From WARW01 sp964582365 (lineage in GTDB: Bacteria; Patescibacteriota; Microgenomatia; UBA12405): a stretch of 64,000 nucleotides of DNA. The notes beneath the pieces were generated by a model. The model saw only the letters and a program-made list of their open reading frames with translations, did not search any database and had not been told where the DNA came from. The position numbers and the translations under genes are program-made. The DNA is taken from positions 12,711-76,710 of the forward strand of contig CAZOQV010000002.1 in NCBI GenBank assembly GCA_964582365.1. The letters run 5' to 3'. This document shows positions 17,122-24,529 of the stretch, one piece after another. The stretch's first letter is position 1, and each line of letters opens with the position of its first letter.

Positions 17122-17973
17122 TATGTAGCTTGAGTATTTTATCACCGAAGCTAAGTTATCACCAAAATATAATTCCAATTCATTTTCATTCAAACTAAAA
17201 TCATATTTTTTATCACAATCAAAAATTTCATTAATCATTTTCCATCCATAAGTTTCTTCCACTTTGTCGCCATAAATCATCAAACATTTATCTATTTTTT
17301 CTTCATTATTATCTGTCGAAACAACCGAAAAACCAGACCATTCCAATCTTTTAGTCATAAAACTAGCCAAACCACTTTCACTGGTATTATTAAAAATCGA
17401 CAGTCTCAATTCTTCATTATTTAATTTACTTTCCGAAAAATCTCTCATCATTATTTCATCTAAAAATAAATTATTTTCCATTAAATTTCTCTCTATTTTT
17501 TCTGGTTTCAACAACATTTTGTCATAATTAATTTTATATTTTAACCAACCAAAAAATCCTAAATAATCTATTAAAGTTGAATTTTTTTTCCAATCTTCAA
17601 CTGAATTTAAAAATAAAATTTTGTCAGTTATAAATCCAAAATTGTACCAAAAAATATCTTCTGCCAAATCAGCTTTTTTCTCTTTTTCTAAAATATTTTT
17701 AACTTTAATATTATTAATCCACGACATTCCTTGTGGAATCCAAACGTCCACCTCTGTTCCTAAATTTAAGACATTAATCATTTTTCTTTCGTAAGAAATT
17801 GACACCAGTACTATTCCATCATCAGCAACTATTCCCATTTTATAGTCTAAATTTTGATTTCTATCTATCTTTTTTAAAAACCCAATTAAAATTAAGACTG
17901 CCAAACATAGCAATAATACTACCCCAAAAATTAATTTAAAATCTCTTTGTTTTTCAGTTTTGATATTCTTCAT
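17116..17973 (-). CDS. Membrane-anchored protein with LytR_C domain
   Basis: 285 residues. One N-terminal membrane anchor (about residues 13-35) is followed by an extracytoplasmic region. Near residue 190 'LRLSIFNNTSESGLASFMTKRLEWSGFSVVSTDNN' matches the LytR_C domain pattern (V-x-N-x-T-x3-G-L-A...L...GF-x-V). There is no LytR-CpsA-Psr catalytic domain. LytR_C domains are found in cell-envelope proteins, so a wall or surface role is inferred. The start overlaps the pseudouridine synthase gene by 20 bases, so the two are co-transcribed. Confidence 0.72.
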   Translation of the reverse strand: MKNIKTEKQRDFKLIFGVVLLLCLAVLILIGFLKKIDRNQNLDYKMGIVADDGIVLVSISYERKMINVLNLGTEVDVWIPQGMSWINNIKVKNILEKEKKADLAEDIFWYNFGFITDKILFLNSVEDWKKNSTLIDYLGFFGWLKYKINYDKMLLKPEKIERNLMENNLFLDEIMMRDFSESKLNNEELRLSIFNNTSESGLASFMTKRLEWSGFSVVSTDNNEEKIDKCLMIYGDKVEETYGWKMINEIFDCDKKYDFSLNENELELYFGDNLASVIKYSSYIK

Positions 17974-18634
17974 ATTTTTTCAAAATTTCTTTCAACTCTT
18001 TCGGTAAATCTATTTTAATTGTCAATTCTTGACCACTAATTGGATGTCTAAAAATTATTTGATAAGCGTGTAAAAATGGTCTTTTTAAATCATCAATCAT
18101 TTCCCATCCGTAAATTCTGTCACCTACTAATGGCCACCTCAAATGGCTAAAATGAACTCTGATTTGATGTGTTCTACCAGTTTTTAAATCCACTTCCAAT
18201 AAACTATATATTTTTCCTTCTTTTTTGTATTTTTTAATTAGTTTAAATTTTGTTAAAGCTCTTTTTCCATCTTCATTAACTCCAAATTTAGCAAAAACAT
18301 ATTTTGATCTAGCAATCGGCATATCAATTGTCCCATCAAAAGAAACATCTCCCCCAACAAGACAATAATATTTTTTAGACAAACTCCTTTCTTTAAATTG
18401 TTTTTTTAAATTTAGAAGAGCTTCATCTGTTTTAGCTACCATTACTAAACCAGAAGTTCCTTTGTCTAACCGATGGATAATTCCATTTCTTGGTAGTTCA
18501 TTTGGCCTAAATTTTCGTAAAAAATCCTCCAATGTCCCTTCCTCTCCTTTTCTCTCTTTTGTTGTTGTCATTAATGATGGTTTTTCCATCACCATCATGT
18601 CTTTATCTTCAAAAATTATTTTGACTTCTTCCAT
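17954..18634 (-). CDS. RluA-family pseudouridine synthase
   Basis: 226 residues; isomerises uridine to pseudouridine in rRNA or tRNA. The catalytic motif 'HRLDKGTSGLVMVAKT' contains the essential Asp, and 'LKTGRTHQIRVHFSHLRWPLVGDRIYG' is the second family block. There is no N-terminal S4 domain, unlike RluC/RluD, and the total is short. The specific target site cannot be assigned. It overlaps the LytR_C gene downstream and the LspA-like gene upstream. Confidence 0.93.
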   Translation of the reverse strand: MEEVKIIFEDKDMMVMEKPSLMTTTKERKGEEGTLEDFLRKFRPNELPRNGIIHRLDKGTSGLVMVAKTDEALLNLKKQFKERSLSKKYYCLVGGDVSFDGTIDMPIARSKYVFAKFGVNEDGKRALTKFKLIKKYKKEGKIYSLLEVDLKTGRTHQIRVHFSHLRWPLVGDRIYGWEMIDDLKRPFLHAYQIIFRHPISGQELTIKIDLPKELKEILKKYEEYQN

Positions 18635-18930
18635 AATAAATCAATTAAACAAATTAAAACTCCTACCCCAATTATCCAATCATTAACATTATTGTAAAGT
18701 CCCAACCCTAAAAAATTCCAATAATCTCTTACATATCCAAAAATAATTCTCTCAGATAAATTTAAAAATCCGCCAATAAAAATAAAAATACAACCCACCC
18801 GCCATAACTGCGAAGCTGTGGGCGGGCCTTTTTTAATCGCCAAAAATAAAAACAAAATAACCAAAATAACACTTAATCCGATAAAAAACGGTCCACTTAT
18901 TCCAAAACTTATTCCATAATTTTTAACCAT
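18616..18930 (-). CDS. Short signal peptidase II (LspA)-like membrane protein
   Basis: 104 residues against a usual ~150-170. 'NYGISFG' matches the N-x-G-x-x-F motif, 'GGFLNLSERIIFGYVRDYWNF' matches G-G-x-x-N-x-x-D-R...V-x-D, and 'NNVNDWIIGVG' matches F-N-x-A-D-x-x-I. The aspartates of the V-x-D (D69) and N-V-x-D (D84) motifs are kept, but the Asp of N-x-x-D-R is Glu (E60), and the first membrane helix with its D-x-x-T-K motif is absent. A palindromic repeat (18798-18826) encodes residues ~34-46 ('KGPPTASQLWRVG'). It is likely a divergent lipoprotein signal peptidase; activity is uncertain. Confidence 0.6.
   Translation of the reverse strand: MVKNYGISFGISGPFFIGLSVILVILFLFLAIKKGPPTASQLWRVGCIFIFIGGFLNLSERIIFGYVRDYWNFLGLGLYNNVNDWIIGVGVLICLIDLLWKKSK
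18798..18826. repeat. Palindromic repeat inside the LspA-like gene
   Basis: CCCGCC (18798-18803) pairs with GGCGGG (18821-18826) around a partly self-complementary 17-base core. It is in frame and encodes the 'KGPPTASQLWRVG' segment. It resembles the intergenic palindrome at 55385-55414. Confidence 0.8.
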
Positions 18931-18941
18931 AAAGCTAAAAA

Positions 18942-19325
18942 CTACAATTCACTTTCTTTACTACATTTAATACAATTAGTTGCTTCTGGTTTAACTGCCA
19001 ATCTATCAGTATCAATAATTTTTCCACATTTTTCACAAATACCATATTTGCCTATCTTCATTCGAGTTAAGGCTGTTCTAAATTGAGCAATCCGTTTACT
19101 TAAAAATTTAACTTTAACTTCATTATCAAAATGACCGATCTGTTCATCTAAATCCTCTTCCAATGAATTTTCCGAAGCTCTATTTTCATCAAAAAAAGGA
19201 TCTTCTTTTTTTAATTGTTTTTTGTGTCTTTTAAGACGAACCAATTCTTTTTCTAAAAAAACCTTAATCGGTGATAATAATCTCATTGGAAAAGCTAAAA
19301 TTGTTTCCTTTTTTTCTTTTGTCAT
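18942..19325 (-). CDS. DksA/TraR C4-type zinc-finger protein
   Basis: 127 residues. A helical N-terminal region is followed by a C-terminal C4 zinc finger 'YGICEKCGKIIDTDRLAVKPEATNCIKC' (CxxC...CxxC), with the 'R-L-x-x-x-P' segment typical of DksA/TraR proteins. DksA itself binds the RNA polymerase secondary channel; small relatives are common in CPR genomes and their role is not settled. It starts one base from the Lgt-like gene and precedes the LspA-like gene. Confidence 0.88.
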   Translation of the reverse strand: MTKEKKETILAFPMRLLSPIKVFLEKELVRLKRHKKQLKKEDPFFDENRASENSLEEDLDEQIGHFDNEVKVKFLSKRIAQFRTALTRMKIGKYGICEKCGKIIDTDRLAVKPEATNCIKCSKESEL

Positions 19326-19326
19326 A

Positions 19327-19992
19327 TTATTTCCTTTTGTTAACCATTAAAAAATTAAAAACCTCACCTAAGATACACAATCCAACCAAAGAAATCAAAC
19401 TGAGTATCCAATATGTAATCGAGTAAATTATATTATTTTTGAATACCATTTCTAAAGAACCTAAGGCTAAAAATACTAAAAAAGATGTCATTAAAAAAGC
19501 AAAACCTTTTTTACCACTCTTATACCAAACCAGTGATCGATATTTTTTCTTGGCCAATTTCGCCGCAAATAACATTAAAATTAACAAGAGTGAATAAACT
19601 CCAACCCTCAAATCAAAAGTGGCTCTCATAAATTCATCAATCATTAAAAAAGTCAAAAATATCAAAGTATTAATTAATCCATCTTCACAAAATGGTATAA
19701 ATTTCCAGCTATTAACTCTAGAAAAGATAAAATTAACCAGCATTAACCCTAAAAAACCACCAATATAATTCATTCCCGGTTTATCCCAAACAGAAAACCA
19801 ATTCATCCAGCTATCATTCCAAACTCCAAAATTAACTAATCCATAAGTAACTCTTCCTGCTACAAAAAAAACCAGTAAAGCTATCCAGGAATAATTGACA
19901 ATTTTGTCTTCATCGTAGCTGTCCTTTAAATTTCTCCAAGTTAAATAAACAAAAAGTATAATTCCTAAAACTCTTACGATTCCTAAGTTCAT
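19327..19992 (-). CDS. Divergent Lgt-like (prolipoprotein diacylglyceryl transferase-related) membrane protein
   Basis: 221 residues, about seven membrane segments. The stretch 'FVAGRVTYGLVNF...NYIGGFLGLMLVNFIFSR' resembles the Lgt region G-A-R-L-x-Y-V...F-H-G-G-L-I-G. The conserved Lgt histidine is replaced by Tyr-Ile, and no G-R-x-G-N-x-x-N-x-E block is visible, so catalytic competence is doubtful. It is the first gene of a run with dksA-like and LspA-like genes, so a lipoprotein-related role is plausible. A TAAAAT box lies five bases before its ATG. Confidence 0.45.
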   Translation of the reverse strand: MNLGIVRVLGIILFVYLTWRNLKDSYDEDKIVNYSWIALLVFFVAGRVTYGLVNFGVWNDSWMNWFSVWDKPGMNYIGGFLGLMLVNFIFSRVNSWKFIPFCEDGLINTLIFLTFLMIDEFMRATFDLRVGVYSLLLILMLFAAKLAKKKYRSLVWYKSGKKGFAFLMTSFLVFLALGSLEMVFKNNIIYSITYWILSLISLVGLCILGEVFNFLMVNKRK

Positions 19993-20042
19993 ATCTTATT
20001 TTACTACGATCTAACACCTACCGTCTAATATAACTAATTTTG

Positions 20043-20125
20043 TGCCGAAGGAGGGACTTGAACCCCCATGACATTGCTATCACACGCTCTTGAGGCGTGC
20101 GTGTCTACCATTCCACCACTTCGGC
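20043..20125 (-). tRNA. tRNA-Leu (anticodon CAA)
   Basis: On the minus strand the acceptor GCCGAAG pairs with CTTCGGC. The anticodon stem CACGC/GCGTG encloses the loop CTCAAGA, giving anticodon CAA. A long class II variable arm and the T-arm GGGGGTTCAAGTCCCTC follow. CCA is not encoded. Confidence 0.95.
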
Positions 20126-20149
20126 AAAGTAAAGTTATTATAACTTAAT

Positions 20150-21460
20150 TTACTGCTTTTTCTCCACATCAAAGAAACTCACCTGTTTACCATTAAAATA
20201 CAAACTAAAACTTCCAGTTGGACCATTTCGATGTTTTTCCACACTACAAGTTACCGCTTCTCTTATTTCTTCATCTTCTCTATATAAAAAGAACACCACA
20301 TCAGCATCTTGTTCAATACTTCCCGACTCTCTTAAATCTGATAATTTTGGTCTCCCTCCTCTTGTCTCCATTGCCCTAGATAATTGAGCTAAGGCTAAGA
20401 CTGGAACTTTTAATTCTCTGGCTAAATTTTTCAATCCTTGAGAAATTTCCGACACTTCTTGTACCCGATTATCTCGAGTACTTCCATGCATTAATTGTAA
20501 ATAATCAACAATAATAAATTTAATTCCTTTATCAACTTGTAGTCTCCTAGCTTTGGTTCTTAATTCATTCACGGTTAATCCTGGTGTATCGTCAATATAA
20601 AGTGGCGCTTCGGCTAAAACACCCATCGCTTCCGATAAAGAATCAAAATCACCCACCGATAATTGTCCTGTTTTTAACCTCCAAGCATCAATTAATCCCT
20701 GTCTTACTAATAATCTATCAACTAATTCTTCCTTGCTCATTTCCAATGAAAACATACAAACTGGCAATTTTTTTTCTACCGCCACGTATCGAGCAATGTT
20801 TAATCCAAAAGCTGTTTTACCTACACCTGGTCGTGCTGCCAAAATTAACAAATTGCTTTCTTGCATTCCAGCCAATATATTATCTAATCCTTTAAAACCG
20901 CTTGGCACCCCCCTTAACCCATTTCCCATTTTTTGTAGTTCATCTAATCGATCAAAACTAGCCGTCAATACTTCTTTTAATGAAGTTGGAATCGATTTTA
21001 AATGTTTTTGTGATAAAGAAAAAATCTCTTGTTCAGCAATATCCAACAATTGATCTGTTGGTAAACCGGGGTCAAAAGCCTTTTCAGTAATTCTTCCAGA
21101 CGCCGAAATTAATTCTCTTTTAGCTGATAATGATTTAATAATTTGACCATAACTTTCAACATTTGCCGCTGTTGGCACCTCACTTGCCAACCTAGTTAAA
21201 AATCCTTTACCTCCAATGTTTTTTAAAGCCTTAAATTCTTTTAATTTTTCCGCTACCGTCACAATGTCAATTGGCATTCTTTCTTCATAAAGCTTCATCA
21301 TCGCTTCATAAATTTTGCCGTAATTTGAATTATAAAAATGTTCTGGTCTTAAAAATTCCGACACTGCCAAAACCGCATCATTATCAATTAGAACCGACCC
21401 TAAAACACAAATCTCAGCCTCTTCTGAACTTGGCGGTAATCTGATTAAATCTGTTGACAT
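20150..21460 (-). CDS. dnaB: Replicative DNA helicase DnaB
   Basis: 436-residue hexameric helicase that unwinds DNA at the replication fork. The N-terminal DnaB domain 'LPPSSEEAEICVLGSVLIDNDAV' is followed by a RecA-like core with Walker A 'AARPGVGKTAFGLN', 'MFSLEMSKEEL', Walker B 'FIIVDYLQLM' and the motif-4 region 'LKVPVLALAQLSRAME...RESGSIEQDADVV'. No intein is present. A TATAAT box (21467-21472, minus strand) ends six bases before the ATG, so the mRNA is predicted leaderless. Confidence 0.97.
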   Translation of the reverse strand: MSTDLIRLPPSSEEAEICVLGSVLIDNDAVLAVSEFLRPEHFYNSNYGKIYEAMMKLYEERMPIDIVTVAEKLKEFKALKNIGGKGFLTRLASEVPTAANVESYGQIIKSLSAKRELISASGRITEKAFDPGLPTDQLLDIAEQEIFSLSQKHLKSIPTSLKEVLTASFDRLDELQKMGNGLRGVPSGFKGLDNILAGMQESNLLILAARPGVGKTAFGLNIARYVAVEKKLPVCMFSLEMSKEELVDRLLVRQGLIDAWRLKTGQLSVGDFDSLSEAMGVLAEAPLYIDDTPGLTVNELRTKARRLQVDKGIKFIIVDYLQLMHGSTRDNRVQEVSEISQGLKNLARELKVPVLALAQLSRAMETRGGRPKLSDLRESGSIEQDADVVFFLYREDEEIREAVTCSVEKHRNGPTGSFSLYFNGKQVSFFDVEKKQ

Positions 21461-21467
21461 AACCGTA

Positions 21468-22046
21468 TTATACCTTCTTTAAAACTTTCAGTTCCATTCC
21501 ATCCGGCAAATCATCTTTATCAACTTTTAAAGATTCCACTGGATCTAGTCCTTCATGATCAGCTTGATCTAAAAATTTATCTAAATTAGTCTTATCTTCA
21601 TCACTATAGCCAGTTGGAATTAAATAATTTATACCCCACTTTTTAGCCCAATCCAAAACTAATTTTCCACTATTACTATCTTTAATTAAAACTGGAGCAA
21701 ATAATACATCAGCCGAATCAATTTTTTCAATTCTCTTATCGCTTAACGATTCATTCAAATCCCCTAAAAACACCATTTTGATTCCATCCATATGAATTAT
21801 ATAAATAGTATTTTCACCAACAGGATAGCCATTTATTTCTATTCCACCAACTTCATATTCTCCCGGAGCTCGAATCAAAATTTTATCGCTATCGAAACCC
21901 ATTCCATCATATTTTTCTGCTGTAAATAAGAAAATTCTTGATGGATATTTAGCATCATTTCGACTTTCTTCGTTAGGATTAATCAAAACATTTTCTTTTT
22001 TACCTTTTAAATATATTGTTTGATTTTCTAAAATTTTTATTTCCAT
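21468..22046 (-). CDS. Metallo-beta-lactamase-fold protein lacking the metal-binding HxHxDH motif
   Basis: 192 residues with the core 'IRAPGEYEVGGIEINGYPVGENTIYIIHMDGIKMVFLGDL' and 'ADVLFAPVL', which match the later strands of UPF0173/YycJ-like MBL-fold proteins. The HxHxDH zinc motif expected near residue 50 is absent, as are the downstream histidines. It is probably a structural or degenerate member of the fold. A TAGAAT box (22053-22058, minus strand) ends six bases before the ATG. It lies eight bases upstream of dnaB's start, in the same direction. Confidence 0.62.
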   Translation of the reverse strand: MEIKILENQTIYLKGKKENVLINPNEESRNDAKYPSRIFLFTAEKYDGMGFDSDKILIRAPGEYEVGGIEINGYPVGENTIYIIHMDGIKMVFLGDLNESLSDKRIEKIDSADVLFAPVLIKDSNSGKLVLDWAKKWGINYLIPTGYSDEDKTNLDKFLDQADHEGLDPVESLKVDKDDLPDGMELKVLKKV

Positions 22047-22101
22047 AAATCAATTCTATCATCAACTTTTGACTATTTGTGATATCATTTATATTACTCA
22101 A

Positions 22102-22563
22102 ATGATAAAAGAATATCTTTTAGTAATTTTTCTAGGAACAATTTTAGGGTTTGGCATCACCGGCGGTTATTACGCCCTTCGTCAAAATAAACCTAAACAA
22201 AATGTCACCAACAATAACATATCACCTACTCCCACTATTACCGAAATTCAAATATCCAATCAAATCTCTGTTACTCCTTCAGTTTCCGCAACCAAAACTT
22301 ACATTAATATCACTTCTCCAGAAAATGGAACTGTTCTTTCCACTTCTAAAACCAGCATTAAGGGAGATGTTAAACCAAGCAGCTTAGTTGTTATTTCCAC
22401 TCCTTCTAAAACTTTTAGCGGAGAAGCCAATTCAAACGGTATTTTTAGTATTAATGTTGAACTTGATAGCGGTGTTAATTTAATAAAAATCAGCAGTATT
22501 GACTTGAATGATAATCAAGACGAAACAGAATTGACACTTACTTATTCAACTGCCAAAATTTAA
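22102..22563 (+). CDS. Secreted/anchored protein with Ig-like (glucodextranase-B-type) domain
   Basis: 153 residues from the ATG at 22102. A TATATT box at 22090-22095 ends six bases upstream of it, which argues against the TTG at 22069. A signal-anchor (about residues 5-22) is followed by a Thr/Pro/Asn linker and a beta-sandwich region 'INITSPENGTVLSTSKTSIKGDVKPSSLV...FSINVELDSGVNLIKI', as in bacterial Ig-like/Glucodextran_B domains. The start of the next secreted gene is three bases away, so they form a pair at the cell surface. Confidence 0.7.
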   Translation: MIKEYLLVIFLGTILGFGITGGYYALRQNKPKQNVTNNNISPTPTITEIQISNQISVTPSVSATKTYINITSPENGTVLSTSKTSIKGDVKPSSLVVISTPSKTFSGEANSNGIFSINVELDSGVNLIKISSIDLNDNQDETELTLTYSTAKI

Positions 22564-22565
22564 TT

Positions 22566-23276
22566 ATGTATTTATTTTTATCTTTTATTTTTTCCATTTT
22601 TTTTCAACCAATTTTAGCCCAAGAGTCAACCATAACTCCAGTTTCTAATCAAGATCTAACCGAAGAAGTCAGAGAAATGGTCACTCAAAAAGTTAAAGAG
22701 ATTCAGCAAGGTAGCTCTACCAACGCCTCTATCTCCACTACCATTCCGAAATCTCTCGTTGGTACAATTACTCAAATTGGAGACAGTCAATTTACGATTA
22801 ACCATAAAAATGAAAATAAAGATATTATTATTACCAGTGACACTGTTTTTATCAACGAAAAACAAATTAAAACCAAATTCAACAGTCTTAAATCAGGTCA
22901 AGTAATTTTAGCTATGGGTTACTACGATCAGTTCAATAATTTTACCGCCAAAAGAATAGTTATTACTACCTCTGATGAGATTGAAAATAAAAATGAAATA
23001 GTTTTTGGTACCATTGCTGACATTTCTCAAACTTCAAATATTTTAGTTTTAATTCCTCTAAAAAATAAAAACACCCAATATCAAATTAAAACCGATTCCC
23101 AAACTAAAATTACCACCAAAAGCAATACCAGTTTGACTTTTGCTAAATTAAAATCTGGTCAAAAAGTTATTATAGTAATCCAACCTGATCCTAAAATTTC
23201 AAATACTTTCGATGCTTCTCAAATTATAACCCTTGATTCTACTACGGTTTCCCCCACCCCAACTCCTAAAAAATAA
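22566..23276 (+). CDS. Secreted protein with DUF5666-like beta repeats
   Basis: 236 residues. A signal peptide (about 1-18, ending 'PILAQES') precedes two similar beta-rich units: 'LVGTITQIGDSQFTINH...' and 'VFGTIADISQTSNILVLIP...'. Each has a 'LKSGQKVI' type closing turn, the pattern of DUF5666-like small beta-barrel domains. The C-terminus is a short Thr-Pro tail with a basic end. Function unknown; probably extracytoplasmic and co-transcribed with the preceding Ig-like protein. Confidence 0.7.
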   Translation: MYLFLSFIFSIFFQPILAQESTITPVSNQDLTEEVREMVTQKVKEIQQGSSTNASISTTIPKSLVGTITQIGDSQFTINHKNENKDIIITSDTVFINEKQIKTKFNSLKSGQVILAMGYYDQFNNFTAKRIVITTSDEIENKNEIVFGTIADISQTSNILVLIPLKNKNTQYQIKTDSQTKITTKSNTSLTFAKLKSGQKVIIVIQPDPKISNTFDASQIITLDSTTVSPTPTPKK

Positions 23277-23378
23277 TAAGACCTAAAATTCCGCCTTCAT
23301 GTTAAAATAAACCACTTAATTAACTTTTTTTAATTTGACATTGGTCATTAGAAATTTTGATTTAAGTTTTAAATATAT

Positions 23379-23456
23379 GGTGGTATTAGCTCAATTGGTT
23401 AGAGCGCAGCTCTGTGAAAGCTGAGGTTGCCGGTTCAAGTCCGGTATACCACCCCA
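23379..23456 (+). tRNA. tRNA-His (anticodon GTG)
   Basis: G-1 at 23379, acceptor GTGGTAT paired with ATACCAC, D-arm GCTC...GAGC, anticodon stem CAGCT/AGCTG with loop CTGTGAA (anticodon GTG), T-arm GCCGG-TTCAAGT-CCGGT, discriminator C at 23453. The three following bases are CCA, so the 3' end appears encoded. The convergent gene's stop codon lies inside the T-arm. Confidence 0.96.
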
Positions 23457-24157
23457 ATTATTTGTTTCAATTCCTTTTTCGATTTTGGTTGCAACATTGC
23501 GTCCAAACTTTCAATAAACTTTCCGTCTTTTTCAATCACTGGTTCTAGACAAAAATAATTATTATCAAAAATCTTATTATTTCCTTCTTCTAAAAATCCC
23601 GTCCATAATCTAGCATAATTAAAACCAGCTAATTGCCATTTAATTAAAGGCTTTCCGGGAACATCTAAATCGTTTAATTGTCTTAAATTTACAAAAGTAC
23701 TTTCTTTTATACCTAAACTTAAGTCAAAATTATTTAATGTCGCCCCTTGCCACCCCAAATCACTTGACCAATAATTATGTATGGCCATGTTAAATGGTTT
23801 TTCTTCTTCACTTTTATTTTCAATTACTATTTTTTGAATAAAATAATCATTATTAAGAGAAAATATTTGTTGGACTCTTAACCCGTCAATTTCGCATTCA
23901 ATCTCTAATAAGTCTTCCAGTTGTTGAATTAAATTCCATTTTGCATTTCTAAAAGGACCATGAAAAATAAAACCATATTTTTCCACTCCATCGTCAGCAA
24001 AATTAGGAATACAAACATGAGTATTTCCCTGCTTTCCATCAATTCTAAAAAAACTTCCCAAAATTAAAATACCTTTATTTTTAAGGCTACAAATTCTTCC
24101 CCCATCCAAATCGATTATTAATTCCCAAAAACCAAAATCTAACTGAATTGTATTCAT
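23435..24157 (-). CDS. Aldose 1-epimerase-like (galactose mutarotase fold) protein
   Basis: 240 residues, all beta. 'GGRICSLKNKGILIL', 'HGPFRNAKWNLIQQ', 'IHNYWSSD' and 'YFCLEPVIEK' resemble the aldose epimerase/YeaD-like family, with a conserved His before the central strands and an E-P near the end. It would interconvert sugar anomers if active. The frame runs 22 bases into the convergent tRNA-His gene, so its last residues 'VVYRT' are read from the antisense of the tRNA's T-arm and acceptor. Confidence 0.55.
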   Translation of the reverse strand: MNTIQLDFGFWELIIDLDGGRICSLKNKGILILGSFFRIDGKQGNTHVCIPNFADDGVEKYGFIFHGPFRNAKWNLIQQLEDLLEIECEIDGLRVQQIFSLNNDYFIQKIVIENKSEEEKPFNMAIHNYWSSDLGWQGATLNNFDLSLGIKESTFVNLRQLNDLDVPGKPLIKWQLAGFNYARLWTGFLEEGNNKIFDNNYFCLEPVIEKDGKFIESLDAMLQPKSKKELKQIIGVVYRT

Positions 24158-24529
24158 TACCTGTATTTTACATTAATTAATGATTTTCACCAAATTATTT
24201 GACTTATTTAAGATTAACGATAAAATACACCTAAATGACAAAATTTTGTCTAATTAAAAACCATCAACATACCGTGGGTACCAAAACCGCGGGGTTTTTG
24301 AGTGCCTAGAATTTTTTTTAAATAATTAATTAAATCCCCGCTCCCCGCGGGGATTTTTCGTATAAATAGATCTAATTTTTCGTTTCTTTAGGTGAAATTT
24401 TGAACGAAGTAATAAAATTTTCATAAAGACACGACTCCGGTTTACCGGAGCATAACAAATTTGCCTATTTATACGACCCCGCAACTGCGGGGTATATGAT
24501 TCCGACTTATCGGAACAAATAATTATTAA
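24158..24529 (+). promoter_or_regulatory. Structured leader upstream of hisS (candidate attenuator)
   Basis: The 372 bases before hisS hold no gene but many paired segments. CCGTGG/CCGCGG near 24273-24294 is followed by T5. ATCCCCGC/GCGGGGAT (24334-24341 / 24347-24354) is followed by T5. CGTATAAATAG (24359-24369) is perfectly complementary to 24465-24475. Further hairpins are CTCCGG/CCGGAG (24435-24450), CCCCGC/GCGGGG (24477-24492) and TTCCGA/TCGGAA just before hisS. GCGGGG of the terminator could pair alternatively with CCCCGC at 24477, extending the long-range stem. This looks like conditional termination, but no sensor is identified. Confidence 0.5.
24334..24358 (+). terminator. Terminator hairpin in the hisS leader
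   Basis: ATCCCCGC pairs perfectly with GCGGGGAT across a TCCCC loop and is followed by five T. It precedes hisS by about 170 bases, so it must be bypassed, or the hisS promoter must lie after it. Confidence 0.85.

Noticed and set aside
18826..18835. Plus-strand terminator at the GGGCC-T6 sequence
   Set aside because: The hairpin is the palindromic repeat inside the LspA-like gene; no plus-strand gene precedes it.
24268..24300. Canonical T-box antiterminator
   Set aside because: The TGGGTACC...CCGCGG resemblance has extra bases inside the T-box core, and I cannot find a Stem I with a His specifier codon.
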